Shown here one piece after another: positions 1 to 7,229 of a stretch of DNA of 15,941 nt. This stretch comes from an uncultured Ruminococcus sp. (lineage in GTDB: Bacteria; Bacillota; Clostridia; Oscillospirales; CAG-272): assembly GCA_905202255.1 (NCBI GenBank), contig CAJKRH010000036.1, positions 1 to 15,941 on the forward strand. The letters run 5' to 3'. Position 1 is the first letter of the stretch; every line of letters begins with the position of its first letter. Below the pieces are notes generated by a model that saw nothing but the letters and a program-made list of their open reading frames with translations, had not been told where the DNA came from and made no database searches. Both the position numbers and the translations under genes were made by a program.

Positions 1-1
1 C

Positions 2-478
2 CATATGAAAATGAGCGAGAGCGAATATGCCTCGGCAAAAAAGCGGCTAATGCTTGCTTATCTGACGGTAGCGATGCTCCCCGGCGTGCCGTGCATTTAT
101 TACGGCGACGAGGCGGGAATGCAGGGATATTCCGACCCGATGAACCGTATGCCCTATCCATGGGGCAGAGAGGATAGCGAGATACGCGATTTCTACCGCA
201 AGGTGGGTGTTGTCCGCCGCGAAAACGGCATTTTCGCCGATGGTGAATTTTACATCGCGTATGCCGACTCCGACATTGCCGCACTTGTGCGGGAAAATGG
301 CGGCGAGCGCATCACGGCACTCATAAACCGCGGAGATGCGGAGCATACGGTGAGCCTCGACGGCAAAGCCGAGGAGCTTCTCGCGGGCATGAAAGGCGAT
401 AGCTTCGCTCTCGAGGGCATGAGTGCGCTCCTGCTGAAAACCACCAGCGGCGCGAAGATAAAGGTCGCGGCAAAATGA
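2..478 (+). CDS. GH13 alpha-amylase-family glycosidase, C-terminal part (5' end outside window)
   Basis: The reading frame is open from the first bases of the window, so the true start and the catalytic core lie upstream. The visible part contains the late GH13 barrel signature GVPCIYYGDEAGMQG (conserved region VII, around residues 28-42 of the fragment), followed by a DPMNRMPYPWG stretch. It ends in a small beta-type C-terminal domain with an AALVRENGGERITALINRG segment. This layout is typical of clostridial neopullulanase or cyclomaltodextrinase-type enzymes acting on alpha-1,4/1,6 glucans, but the substrate cannot be assigned without the rest. No signal peptide can be judged. The stop overlaps the next start as ATGA, so the two genes are probably cotranscribed and translationally coupled. 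Family membership is secure from the motif; the subfamily is inferred. Confidence 0.88.
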   Translation, partial: HMKMSESEYASAKKRLMLAYLTVAMLPGVPCIYYGDEAGMQGYSDPMNRMPYPWGREDSEIRDFYRKVGVVRRENGIFADGEFYIAYADSDIAALVRENGGERITALINRGDAEHTVSLDGKAEELLAGMKGDSFALEGMSALLLKTTSGAKIKVAAK

Positions 479-792
479 GAAAATTTCTTGTATTGCTTAT
501 TGTCGTATCGCTTTGCCTGTGCTCATGCGGCGAAGCTGTCAGCGTGAATACCGGTGAAGCCGAAAACTATCCCGTTTATGCCGAAATTCCCGAGAAAACG
601 AAGGCACTGGTGATAAATACGGGTTCCATGACGCTTCATATGCCCGATTGCAGACACGCCGCGAGAATTTCGGAGAAAAATAAACTGATAACAGAGTATA
701 AATATATTGACTATTTCCTCGATAGAGGTTATAATAAGTGCAAAGTATGCTTTACGGAAAATACCGATGAAAGCAATATTTCGGAGGATTAA
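475..792 (+). CDS. Small putative lipoprotein with Ada-like H-x3-C ... C-x2-C metal-site motif
   Basis: This 105-residue protein starts inside the stop of the GH13 gene (ATGA overlap). Residues 1-17 form a short hydrophobic signal (MRKFLVLLIVVSLCLCS). A lipobox-like L-C-S-C ends at Cys18, the likely lipidated residue, so the protein is expected on the outer face of the membrane. The mature part has one compact motif: H55-M-P-D-C59-R-H61, then a helix-like stretch, then R-G-Y-N-K-C89-K-V-C92. This H-x3-C plus GY-x2-C-x2-C spacing resembles the Ada-type zinc-binding module often found at the end of secreted bacterial nucleases. Here it stands alone. Zinc binding is inferred. The job inside a glycosidase cluster is unknown. 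Its stop lies one base before the GH31 start. Confidence 0.72.
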   Translation: MRKFLVLLIVVSLCLCSCGEAVSVNTGEAENYPVYAEIPEKTKALVINTGSMTLHMPDCRHAARISEKNKLITEYKYIDYFLDRGYNKCKVCFTENTDESNISED

Positions 793-793
793 A

Positions 794-3028
794 ATGAATT
801 TCAGAGAATTTGAGCTTGGCGGCAAAAAGCTGAGAATATCCGCTTTTTCGGATAACGCCGTCAGAATCAGAATAAGCGACGATTTCAAGCCGACTTATTT
901 TGAGAGATATAAGATTTACAACGAGCCCGATGAAAACGCGGGCGAACTGCTCACAAACGGTATAAAGGCAGGCGACCTTGCCGTCACATACGAAAACGGC
1001 GTTATCACGATGAAAAGCCCGCGTTTCGAGCGCAAAATAAGCCTTGACAACAGCGCCGTGGCGGAAAAATCAAAGCTTTTCAACGAGAAGCTCACGGATT
1101 TCCGTCCCGAGAGAAAGAAGATAGTCGGCGATACCTCCGAGGACGAGGCTATCGAATATGTAAACTTCGAGAAAGACCCGAAGTATATCACGGTAAAGAC
1201 CGAGGGCGAAATTTTCTACGGTCTCGGCGAAAGCAATACGGACAGAATCGTGCTCAACGGCAGAACATACCTCGAGAGAGTAATCTATGTGCGCTCCGAG
1301 ATAGTCATTCCTTTCCTTATGACAAAAGCGGGCTACGGCGTACTCTGCAATTCCACGATATGGCACGGCGTCGATGTATGCGATGAAAACGAAAACGAGA
1401 TATGCTGGTTTTTGCCCGACGGAGATATAGATTTTTATCTCTTCGCCGGCGACAGCCTGAAAGCGATACTCGAGCGCTTTACTTATGTTACTGGCAGACC
1501 GATGGTTCTCCCGAAATGGGGCTACGGTCTTACATTCATCGACCAGTATTTTGCCGACCAGTTTGAGGTGATGCACAATGCGGAGAAATTCCGCGAGAAG
1601 AAGATACCCTGCGATACATTCAGCCTTGAGCCGGGATGGATGGGTGGATATGATTTCAGCACGCAGAAGAAATGGTATACACAGCGCTTCTATATCTGCG
1701 ACTGGATGCGCCGCACGGAAGAGGAATTTGCGGCTCATACTCCCCGCGAGCGCCAGTTTACCACGGCGCTGAGCAGATACGGCTTCAAGCTGCTTCTCTG
1801 GCTCTGCTGCAAATACGATTTCACGGCAAATCAGGAAAACCGCGCGGGAAATCCCACGGATTTCGGCATAGAGCCTTGGTATAAGCATCTCAAATCATTT
1901 GTATGCGACGGTGCCGCAGGTTTCAAGATGGACCCCTGCAAGGTTGTCGATACGGCAACCGAGACGCGCGTCTATGCAAACGGCGAGGGCGAGCCTTATA
2001 TGCACAGCCTGCAATGCACGCTTTACGGCAAGGAGATGTACGAGGGCTACAGCGAATATACCGGTCTGCGCCCGATGCATCATATGAGCGGCGGCTATAC
2101 GAGCATGTCCCGCTACAGTGCAACCACTACGGGCGATTCCGGCGGCAAGCACAAGACTCTCGTCTGGATACTCAACAGCGGTCTCTCCGGCATGTCAAAT
2201 ATCACATGCGATATGGATATTTTCGCAAAGCATACGATACATTACTGCTTCTTTACGGCTTGGTGTCAGCTCAACAGCTGGTCGGGCTACAGCCATCCTT
2301 GGTGGGCAGGCGACGAACTTGAAGCTATCTTCACTTTCTATGATAAACTCAGATACCGTCTGCTCCCGTATATCTATTCCGCAGCGATAGAATCGCATGT
2401 CAGCGGTACTCCTGTCGTCCGCGCAATGCCGCTGGAATTTGAGGACAAGGCGCTTGTAAACGCAACATGCGAGTATATGTTCGGCGACAGTATGCTCGTC
2501 GGCTCATTCTCGGATACGATATATCTGCCGGAGGGCGAGGTGTGGATAAACGCATGGAACGGCGAACTTGTTTCGGGCGGAAGAGAAGTGAATATCGATG
2601 TTCCCGAAAACAGAGGCGGTCCTCTCTATATCAGAGGCGGCGCGATAATCCCGACGCAGGCTGAAAAGCAGTTTACCGACTGCAAGGATGACGAGCATCT
2701 CACTCTCGAGATTTATCCCGTCGAGGCTTGCGATACGGCTTATACGCTTTATGAAGATGACGGCAGAACGCAGGCTTATCTGCGTGGCGAGCGCGCAAAG
2801 ACAGAATTCACGCTCCGCATGATTTGCGGCAAGGCAACGCTTACGATAAGCAGGCGCGAAGGTTCCTTTGACGGTATGGCAGCGGAGAGAAGCTATGGTG
2901 TGAAGGCTTATGCCGTTTCCGCTCCGAAGGCTGTTTTCGTTGACGGAAAGGCTACCGATTTCACTTATGCCGACGGTTTTGTTTCGTTTGAAGCAGGCAC
3001 GGCAAGCGAAGTTACAATAGAATTCTGA
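794..3028 (+). CDS. GH31 alpha-glycosidase (alpha-glucosidase/alpha-xylosidase type)
   Basis: This is a retaining glycosidase of family GH31, 744 residues long. An in-frame ATG exists at 707, but it lies inside the lipoprotein gene. The ATG at 794 has GGAGG at 783-787 with good spacing, so it was chosen. An N-terminal beta-sandwich (about residues 1-235) leads into the barrel at LPKWGYGLTFIDQYF. The segment FKMDPCK holds the probable nucleophile Asp380, and TTTGDSGG holds the probable acid/base Asp448. Both are placed by family pattern. The nucleophile motif is not the classical DFGE form, and the LEPGWMGGYDFST segment points to a GH31 subgroup different from YicI-type xylosidases. The C-terminal third is beta domains. 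There is no signal peptide, so it is probably cytoplasmic. The exact sugar (glucose, xylose, galactose or other) is not determinable. Confidence 0.92.
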   Translation: MNFREFELGGKKLRISAFSDNAVRIRISDDFKPTYFERYKIYNEPDENAGELLTNGIKAGDLAVTYENGVITMKSPRFERKISLDNSAVAEKSKLFNEKLTDFRPERKKIVGDTSEDEAIEYVNFEKDPKYITVKTEGEIFYGLGESNTDRIVLNGRTYLERVIYVRSEIVIPFLMTKAGYGVLCNSTIWHGVDVCDENENEICWFLPDGDIDFYLFAGDSLKAILERFTYVTGRPMVLPKWGYGLTFIDQYFADQFEVMHNAEKFREKKIPCDTFSLEPGWMGGYDFSTQKKWYTQRFYICDWMRRTEEEFAAHTPRERQFTTALSRYGFKLLLWLCCKYDFTANQENRAGNPTDFGIEPWYKHLKSFVCDGAAGFKMDPCKVVDTATETRVYANGEGEPYMHSLQCTLYGKEMYEGYSEYTGLRPMHHMSGGYTSMSRYSATTTGDSGGKHKTLVWILNSGLSGMSNITCDMDIFAKHTIHYCFFTAWCQLNSWSGYSHPWWAGDELEAIFTFYDKLRYRLLPYIYSAAIESHVSGTPVVRAMPLEFEDKALVNATCEYMFGDSMLVGSFSDTIYLPEGEVWINAWNGELVSGGREVNIDVPENRGGPLYIRGGAIIPTQAEKQFTDCKDDEHLTLEIYPVEACDTAYTLYEDDGRTQAYLRGERAKTEFTLRMICGKATLTISRREGSFDGMAAERSYGVKAYAVSAPKAVFVDGKATDFTYADGFVSFEAGTASEVTIEF

Positions 3029-3049
3029 AAAAAACGAGAGGGAATGATA

Positions 3050-4354
3050 ATGGACTTTATCACAAAACCGGAGTACGAAAGATTTACTGCGGCAGACAGA
3101 GAAAAAAGACTGCAGTGGTTTAAAGAAGCGCGTTTTGGTATGTTTATTCATTACAGCCTTTTTTCTCAGCATGAAACAGGTGAATGGTGTATGTATCAGC
3201 AGGACTATACCAAGGCGGAATATGAAGAATTTGCAAAGGTGTTCGCTCCGAAGGAAGGCTGTGCCGACGAATGGTGCGCTCTCGCAAAGAAGGCGGGCGC
3301 AAAGTACGCCGTACTCACAACGCGTCACCACGAGGGCTTTTCTCTCTGGAAATCCGATGTGAATCCGTATAATTCATATAATTATTGCGGTCGTGATATT
3401 GTCCGCGAATTTGTTGACGCCTGCCGTAAATACGGTTTGCGTATAGGGCTTTATTCATCGCTTATGGACTGGCATCATCCCGATGGCTGGCGTTGCGCTT
3501 TTGACCCCGAGGCAAGAAGAAGATTTCTTGATTATATCGAGGCTCTCAATGCGGAGCTTCTCTCAAACTACGGCAAGATAGACATTCTCTGGTATGATAT
3601 GCCTTACCCCATGACAAGCAGTGAGGGTTGGGATTCCGTAAACCGCAACTACAGATTGCGAAAGCTCCAGCCCGACATCCTGATAAACAACAGAAGCAAG
3701 ATGCAGGAGGATTTTCTCACTCCGGAGGAGAGAGTAAATCCTGCCGACGGCGCATATTGGGAAGCGTGCATGACCTTCAACGGAATTTCATGGGGATATC
3801 TTGATGCGGAGCAGGTAAAGCCTTATTCTTATACACCCCAGCAGATAATCCGTATGCTCAATACATGCACGGCAGGAGGCGGAAACCTTCTGCTCAATAT
3901 CGGACCGAAGGCAGACGGAAGTATTCCGGAGGAAGCCGTGAAGCCGCTTGAGGTTGTAGGCGCATGGCTTGCGGAAAACGGTGAGGCTGTTTACGGTGAA
4001 AAGGCAACAGTGGGCAACAATCTCGGCGGATGTGCACTGAATGTACCCAGCGCAAGCCCCGATTGTACGAAAATTTACCTCTGGAACAGAATATGGAAGA
4101 GCGGAGAGCTTCGTCTCGGCGGTTATATGGACGCGCCAAAATCGGTCACGGTTCTTGCAACCGGAGAAAAAATAGATTTCGAGATGGACGGACATCGCAT
4201 CATCTTGAAAAATCTTCCGGAAAAATCTTTTGACAGGCATGCAAATATTGCCGTCATAAAGCTGGAATTTGATAAAAGTCCCCGTTGTCGCAGCGGCAGT
4301 TATTATCCGCAGATGCGCGGCGGAGAAAATGTAGCGGGCGATTTGGTGCAGTGA
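3050..4354 (+). CDS. GH29 alpha-L-fucosidase
   Basis: This 434-residue protein is expected to release alpha-linked L-fucose from glycans. Family landmarks are all present: WFKEARFGMFIHYS near residues 23-36, the TTRHHEGF pair (His93-His94), ILWYD with the probable nucleophile Asp183, WEACMT at 237-242, and GGGNLLLNIGPKADG near 276-290. A C-terminal beta domain covers about 345-434. Two in-frame ATGs lie close together at 3044 and 3050. The ribosome site GAGGG at 3038-3042 is only one base from the first and seven from the second, so 3050 was taken. No signal peptide is seen, so it probably acts in the cytoplasm on imported oligosaccharides. It follows GH31 by about 20 bases and precedes the iron-sulfur gene by one base. 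Confidence 0.94.
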   Translation: MDFITKPEYERFTAADREKRLQWFKEARFGMFIHYSLFSQHETGEWCMYQQDYTKAEYEEFAKVFAPKEGCADEWCALAKKAGAKYAVLTTRHHEGFSLWKSDVNPYNSYNYCGRDIVREFVDACRKYGLRIGLYSSLMDWHHPDGWRCAFDPEARRRFLDYIEALNAELLSNYGKIDILWYDMPYPMTSSEGWDSVNRNYRLRKLQPDILINNRSKMQEDFLTPEERVNPADGAYWEACMTFNGISWGYLDAEQVKPYSYTPQQIIRMLNTCTAGGGNLLLNIGPKADGSIPEEAVKPLEVVGAWLAENGEAVYGEKATVGNNLGGCALNVPSASPDCTKIYLWNRIWKSGELRLGGYMDAPKSVTVLATGEKIDFEMDGHRIILKNLPEKSFDRHANIAVIKLEFDKSPRCRSGSYYPQMRGGENVAGDLVQ

Positions 4355-4355
4355 T

Positions 4356-5027
4356 ATGTTTGAAGCCGAAATAGAAAAACTGCTCACCGAAAAGGGCGCA
4401 AATCTCGTCGGCTTTTCGGCGCTCGGCGAAAGCTTCTGCGATATGTATCCGCAATACGGCTATGCCGTTACGATAGTGCGGAAGCTTGCCGATGCCGTGG
4501 TGGAAACGATAAACGGCAGACCTACGATGTCGTATTTTCAGCATTACCGCATAACAAACACAAAGCTCGATTTGCTCGCGCTTGATGCGATGGATTTTAT
4601 CGAGAGCATGGGTTATCATGCACTTCCTATCGCCGCATCGCAGAGCACTAACGATAAAAAAGAGGAATATCGCGGTATTTTTCCGCATAAGACCGGTGCG
4701 GTACTTTCGGGACTCGGCTTCATCGGAAAAAACGGATTGCTGATAACCCCGCAGTTCGGCTCAAAGGTTCGGCTTGCCACGGTACTTACCGATATGCCGC
4801 TCGAAAGCAAAAGGGAAATACTTGAATGCCTTTGCGGCAGCTGTACAATATGTCGCGATGCCTGTCCCGCAGGCGCAATCTCGGGCGAAATCTATGTCCC
4901 CGGTGCGCCGCGCGATACGATTTTTGATGCGAGGAAATGCTCGGAGCATATGAAAACCTACAAGGACATAGGCAGAGGCGCGGTTTGCGGGATATGCATG
5001 AGCGTCTGCCCGTATAATAAAAGGTAA
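4356..5027 (+). CDS. Short QueG-like (epoxyqueuosine reductase family) double [4Fe-4S] protein
   Basis: The protein has 223 residues, much shorter than E. coli QueG (roughly 380). Two ferredoxin-like clusters are visible: C160-x2-C163-x2-C166-x3-C170-P, then C195 with C211-x2-C214-x3-C218-P near the end. This matches the eight-cysteine pattern of the QueG/COG1600 family. The segment SGLGFIGKNGLLI (about 118-130) is the conserved piece of the corrinoid-binding half, but that half is short here and the HEAT-like tail of full-length QueG is missing. Many clostridial proteins of this size carry the QueG label without proof, so redox activity is likely but the substrate is not assigned. Its start is one base after the fucosidase stop and has no clear ribosome site, suggesting coupling to the upstream gene. 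Confidence 0.8.
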   Translation: MFEAEIEKLLTEKGANLVGFSALGESFCDMYPQYGYAVTIVRKLADAVVETINGRPTMSYFQHYRITNTKLDLLALDAMDFIESMGYHALPIAASQSTNDKKEEYRGIFPHKTGAVLSGLGFIGKNGLLITPQFGSKVRLATVLTDMPLESKREILECLCGSCTICRDACPAGAISGEIYVPGAPRDTIFDARKCSEHMKTYKDIGRGAVCGICMSVCPYNKR

Positions 5028-5037
5028 ATGATAAATG

Positions 5038-5093
5038 AAACCACCCGCTGTCGCACCTGTGCAACAGCGGGTGGTTTAAATTGCCGCTTTTTT
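5038..5093 (+). terminator. Hairpin terminator closing the glycosidase cluster
   Basis: A perfect 14-bp inverted repeat (5038-5051 with 5064-5077, stem core CCACCCGCTG) has a 12-base loop that can pair further (GCA/TGC). A T-run follows at 5088-5093, separated from the stem by about ten bases. Together these make a reasonable, though not textbook, intrinsic terminator just after the iron-sulfur gene. Confidence 0.75.
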
Positions 5094-5125
5094 ATAAAAA
5101 TTTACATATTTTTTCTCCGCAGATA

Positions 5126-5153
5126 TTGTTTTATACGGATTTTATGGTAAAAT
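5126..5153 (+). promoter_or_regulatory. Housekeeping-type promoter for the DUF624 gene
   Basis: TTGTTT at 5126-5131 and TAAAAT at 5148-5153 are separated by 16 bases. TG at 5145-5146 forms an extended -10 (TGG-TAAAAT). The start of transcription would fall near 5160, about 28 bases before the GTG start. Prediction from sequence pattern only. Confidence 0.5.
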
Positions 5154-5187
5154 AAATAAGATAAGTATTATCGGGGAGTGAAAAAGC

Positions 5188-6192
5188 GTGGAAGAAAACA
5201 AGAAAAAGAAAAAAACATCCATATTTTTCAGAAACTATGCTAAGGACGGCAAGGGCGTAAAAAAAGAAGATGTGATAACAGAATATAACTTTATAAATTT
5301 CTTCAAGCTTTACGGAAGAAAATTTTCGAAGCTTGTTTATGTGAATTTCCTTTATATATTCGGAAATTTTCCGCTGCTTTTCTTCATGCTCGGCATAAGC
5401 GGATATTTCGCCGCCAAGGCAAATATGCCGACAAGCGAATTTTATCCGATAGCATACGGGCTTTTTCACGCGGGAGAGACGGAGGCGGCAGGAACGCTTT
5501 TCGGGCTTTTCGGCGGTGTGGGATTGATGTATTATTACGGAAACGCGGCGAGCATAGTGCTGTTTTCCATATCTGCGCTTGCGATATTTACCTTCGGTCC
5601 CGTCAATGCGGGCTGTGCCTACCTCATTAAATCGCTGATAAAATGCGAACCGATATTCCTCTTTGAGGACTTTTTCCGCACAATCAAAACAAATCTGCGC
5701 CAGTCGATAATCGTCGGTATATTCGACCTTGCCATAATGGGCGCATCGGCATATGCGGTCTCGTTTTATCTGATGAATTACAAGACCTACAGCATCATGT
5801 TCTTCTGTTCGCTTGCCATGGTCTGCGTATATATGTTTATCAGATTTTATATTTACAATATCCTTGTGACCTTTAAGGTGAGCCTGCGCCAGCTGCTCAA
5901 AAATTCGTTTATACTCGCGATTCTTGCCATGGGAAAGAATTTCCTTGCACTGCTTGCGATAGTTGCTTTCGGGCTTGTGACATTTGCGCTTTCCGCAGTA
6001 TTCATGCCGGCTATGGTGATAATTCTCATGATGTTTTTCTTCTCCACGGTGTCGTTTGTTGCGACATATGTGGCTTATCCGAAGATAAAACAGTATATGA
6101 TAGATCCGTATTATCCGAACGGCGAGATACGCGACCCCGATGAACCTGCAGAAGACAACGGTGAATCCGAAGAAGAACAAAGCACTAACTGA
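5188..6192 (+). CDS. DUF624/YesL-like polytopic membrane protein
   Basis: This 334-residue integral membrane protein starts at GTG 5188, with GGGGAG at 5173-5178 upstream. The N-terminus is highly charged (EENKKKKK) and followed by a soluble stretch to about residue 45. Hydrophobic segments lie near 50-75, 128-160, 175-195, 200-225 and 240-290, giving about six membrane spans. The TFGPVNAGCAYLIKSLIKCEP segment followed by FLFEDFFRTIKTNLRQS resembles the core of the DUF624 (YesL) family, whose members often sit near carbohydrate uptake genes. This protein is longer than typical members because of its N-terminal region and an acidic tail (DPDEPAEDNGESEEEQ). No biochemical function is established. 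It is monocistronic: own promoter upstream, hairpin immediately after the stop. Confidence 0.7.
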   Translation: MEENKKKKKTSIFFRNYAKDGKGVKKEDVITEYNFINFFKLYGRKFSKLVYVNFLYIFGNFPLLFFMLGISGYFAAKANMPTSEFYPIAYGLFHAGETEAAGTLFGLFGGVGLMYYYGNAASIVLFSISALAIFTFGPVNAGCAYLIKSLIKCEPIFLFEDFFRTIKTNLRQSIIVGIFDLAIMGASAYAVSFYLMNYKTYSIMFFCSLAMVCVYMFIRFYIYNILVTFKVSLRQLLKNSFILAILAMGKNFLALLAIVAFGLVTFALSAVFMPAMVIILMMFFFSTVSFVATYVAYPKIKQYMIDPYYPNGEIRDPDEPAEDNGESEEEQSTN

Positions 6193-6220
6193 ATAAAAAT
6201 CCCTCCTTTGCCTCAAAATA
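6190..6220 (+). promoter_or_regulatory. Sigma-G/sigma-F-like sporulation promoter for gpr
   Basis: TGAATA at 6190-6195, beginning in the stop codon of the preceding gene, matches the Bacillus sigma-G -35 consensus exactly. CAAAATA at 6214-6220, after an 18-base spacer, matches five of seven bases of CATACTA. Transcription would start near 6227, only about 16 bases before the gpr ATG. In Bacillus subtilis gpr is a forespore gene read by sigma-F and sigma-G, which makes this placement plausible. Confidence 0.5.
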
Positions 6221-6242
6221 GCAGAAAAAGGAGGGATTTTTT
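6195..6242 (+). terminator. Terminator-like hairpin whose 3' arm contains the gpr ribosome site
   Basis: A perfect 15-bp inverted repeat (6195-6209 with 6227-6241) surrounds a 17-base loop and ends in a run of T. It begins three bases after the stop of the membrane-protein gene and looks like its intrinsic terminator. The 3' arm contains AAAGGAGGGA, which is also the Shine-Dalgarno sequence for the ATG at 6243. A transcript entering from upstream would therefore hold the gpr ribosome site in the stem. Confidence 0.8.
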
Positions 6243-7160
6243 ATGCCTGATTTCAGAACAGACCTTGCCGCCGAGATGCGCGACCATGCCATGCGCGAAT
6301 ATGCGAGGAAAAACATGGGCGAGCCTGACGGCGTTATTTACCGCGAGGAAAAGATAACGGAAACGATAGGAAAAAGCACGATAGAGATAACGAGCGACGA
6401 GGGTGCCGCCGCGATAGGAAAGGAAGAAGGGAAGTATGTGACATTCACTTTCCCGGAGCCGGAAAATATGGATGCCGAGACTTTCGGCGCGCTTTACGGT
6501 GCACTTGCGGATAGCCTGCGGGAGCTTTGTTTTTCGGCAAAGCCCGGGGCAAAAAGCGTGCTTGTCTGCGGGCTTGGCAGCAGGAACATAACGGCGGATT
6601 CGCTCGGACCCGCCGCGGCGGACGGTGTGCTTGCCACGCACCATATCAAGGCGGCAAACGAAAAGGTTTTCTGGGAGATAGGCTTTTTTGATACGGCTGT
6701 GCTGACGCCGGGAGTTTCGGCGCAGACGGGAATGGAATCGGCAGAGCTTATCATGGCGGCGGCAAAAAAACTATGTCCCGACATGATAATAGCGATAGAC
6801 GCGCTCTGCGCGAGAGACACGGAAAGGCTCTGCAAAACGGTGCAGCTATGCACGGCGGGCATTTCCCCTGGTGCGGGAATAGGAAATTTCCGCGCGGGAC
6901 TCAATGAAAAGAGCCTCGGCGTTCCTGTCGTCGGAGTCGGCGTGCCGACCGTCATCGAGGGGCGCACGCTCGTTTTCGACGCGCTCGGCGATGTGGCGGA
7001 CAAAAGCGGAAAGGAAAAGGCGGGCGAGCGGCTCGCGGGGCTTTTCGTTTCGCCGAAAAATATCGACAGGAGTGTGGAGATACTTTCACGCGTGCTGAGC
7101 TATGCTGTGAACACCGCCTTTCAGGAGGGGCTTTCAGCCGAAGAAATTGCACTTATGTGA
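6243..7160 (+). CDS. gpr: Germination protease GPR (spore protease, peptidase family A25)
   Basis: GPR cleaves the small acid-soluble DNA-binding proteins of the spore core at germination. The 305-residue sequence begins with the hallmark RTDLAAE (residues 5-11). It contains VCGLGSRNITADSLGP, where Asp119 is the likely first catalytic aspartate, and MIIAIDALCAR, where Asp186 is the likely second. The glycine-rich ISPGAGIGN and GVPVVGVGVPTVIEG segments are also typical. Both aspartates are intact, so the enzyme should be active after zymogen processing. It is slightly shorter than Bacillus GPR (about 370), as is usual in clostridia. The ATG at 6243 has an AAGGAGGGA site embedded in the preceding hairpin. 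spoIIP follows after 69 bases with no terminator, the classical gpr-spoIIP order. Confidence 0.95.
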   Translation: MPDFRTDLAAEMRDHAMREYARKNMGEPDGVIYREEKITETIGKSTIEITSDEGAAAIGKEEGKYVTFTFPEPENMDAETFGALYGALADSLRELCFSAKPGAKSVLVCGLGSRNITADSLGPAAADGVLATHHIKAANEKVFWEIGFFDTAVLTPGVSAQTGMESAELIMAAAKKLCPDMIIAIDALCARDTERLCKTVQLCTAGISPGAGIGNFRAGLNEKSLGVPVVGVGVPTVIEGRTLVFDALGDVADKSGKEKAGERLAGLFVSPKNIDRSVEILSRVLSYAVNTAFQEGLSAEEIALM

Positions 7161-7171
7161 CGGCGAAAAAT

Positions 7172-7200
7172 GAATAAAAAAGCACATTATCCCATATATT
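7172..7200 (+). promoter_or_regulatory. Sigma-E-like mother-cell promoter for spoIIP
   Basis: GAATAAA at 7172-7178 fits the start (KMATA) of the Bacillus sigma-E -35 element KMATATT. CATATATT at 7193-7200 matches most of the -10 element CATACANT. The spacer is 14 bases, the expected value. It lies 30 bases upstream of the spoIIP start, and spoIIP is a known mother-cell gene in Bacillus. Pattern-based only; AT-rich sequence can produce this by chance. Confidence 0.4.
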
Positions 7201-7229
7201 TATAGGGAAACGGATTTTTCGGAGGGATA

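Noticed and set aside
707..793. Longer N-terminus for the GH31 gene
   Set aside because: It would overlap the lipoprotein gene by about 85 bases and lacks a ribosome site, whereas 794 has GGAGG at proper spacing.
5131..6216. 361-codon minus-strand open frame opposite the membrane-protein gene
   Set aside because: Rich in His, Arg and Tyr in a composition expected from reading a membrane-protein gene backwards; no motif and it covers both the promoter and the stop of the real gene.
7188..7208. Possible hairpin TCCC...GGGA between gpr and spoIIP
   Set aside because: Only four paired bases with a bulge and no T-run; too weak to call a terminator or operator.
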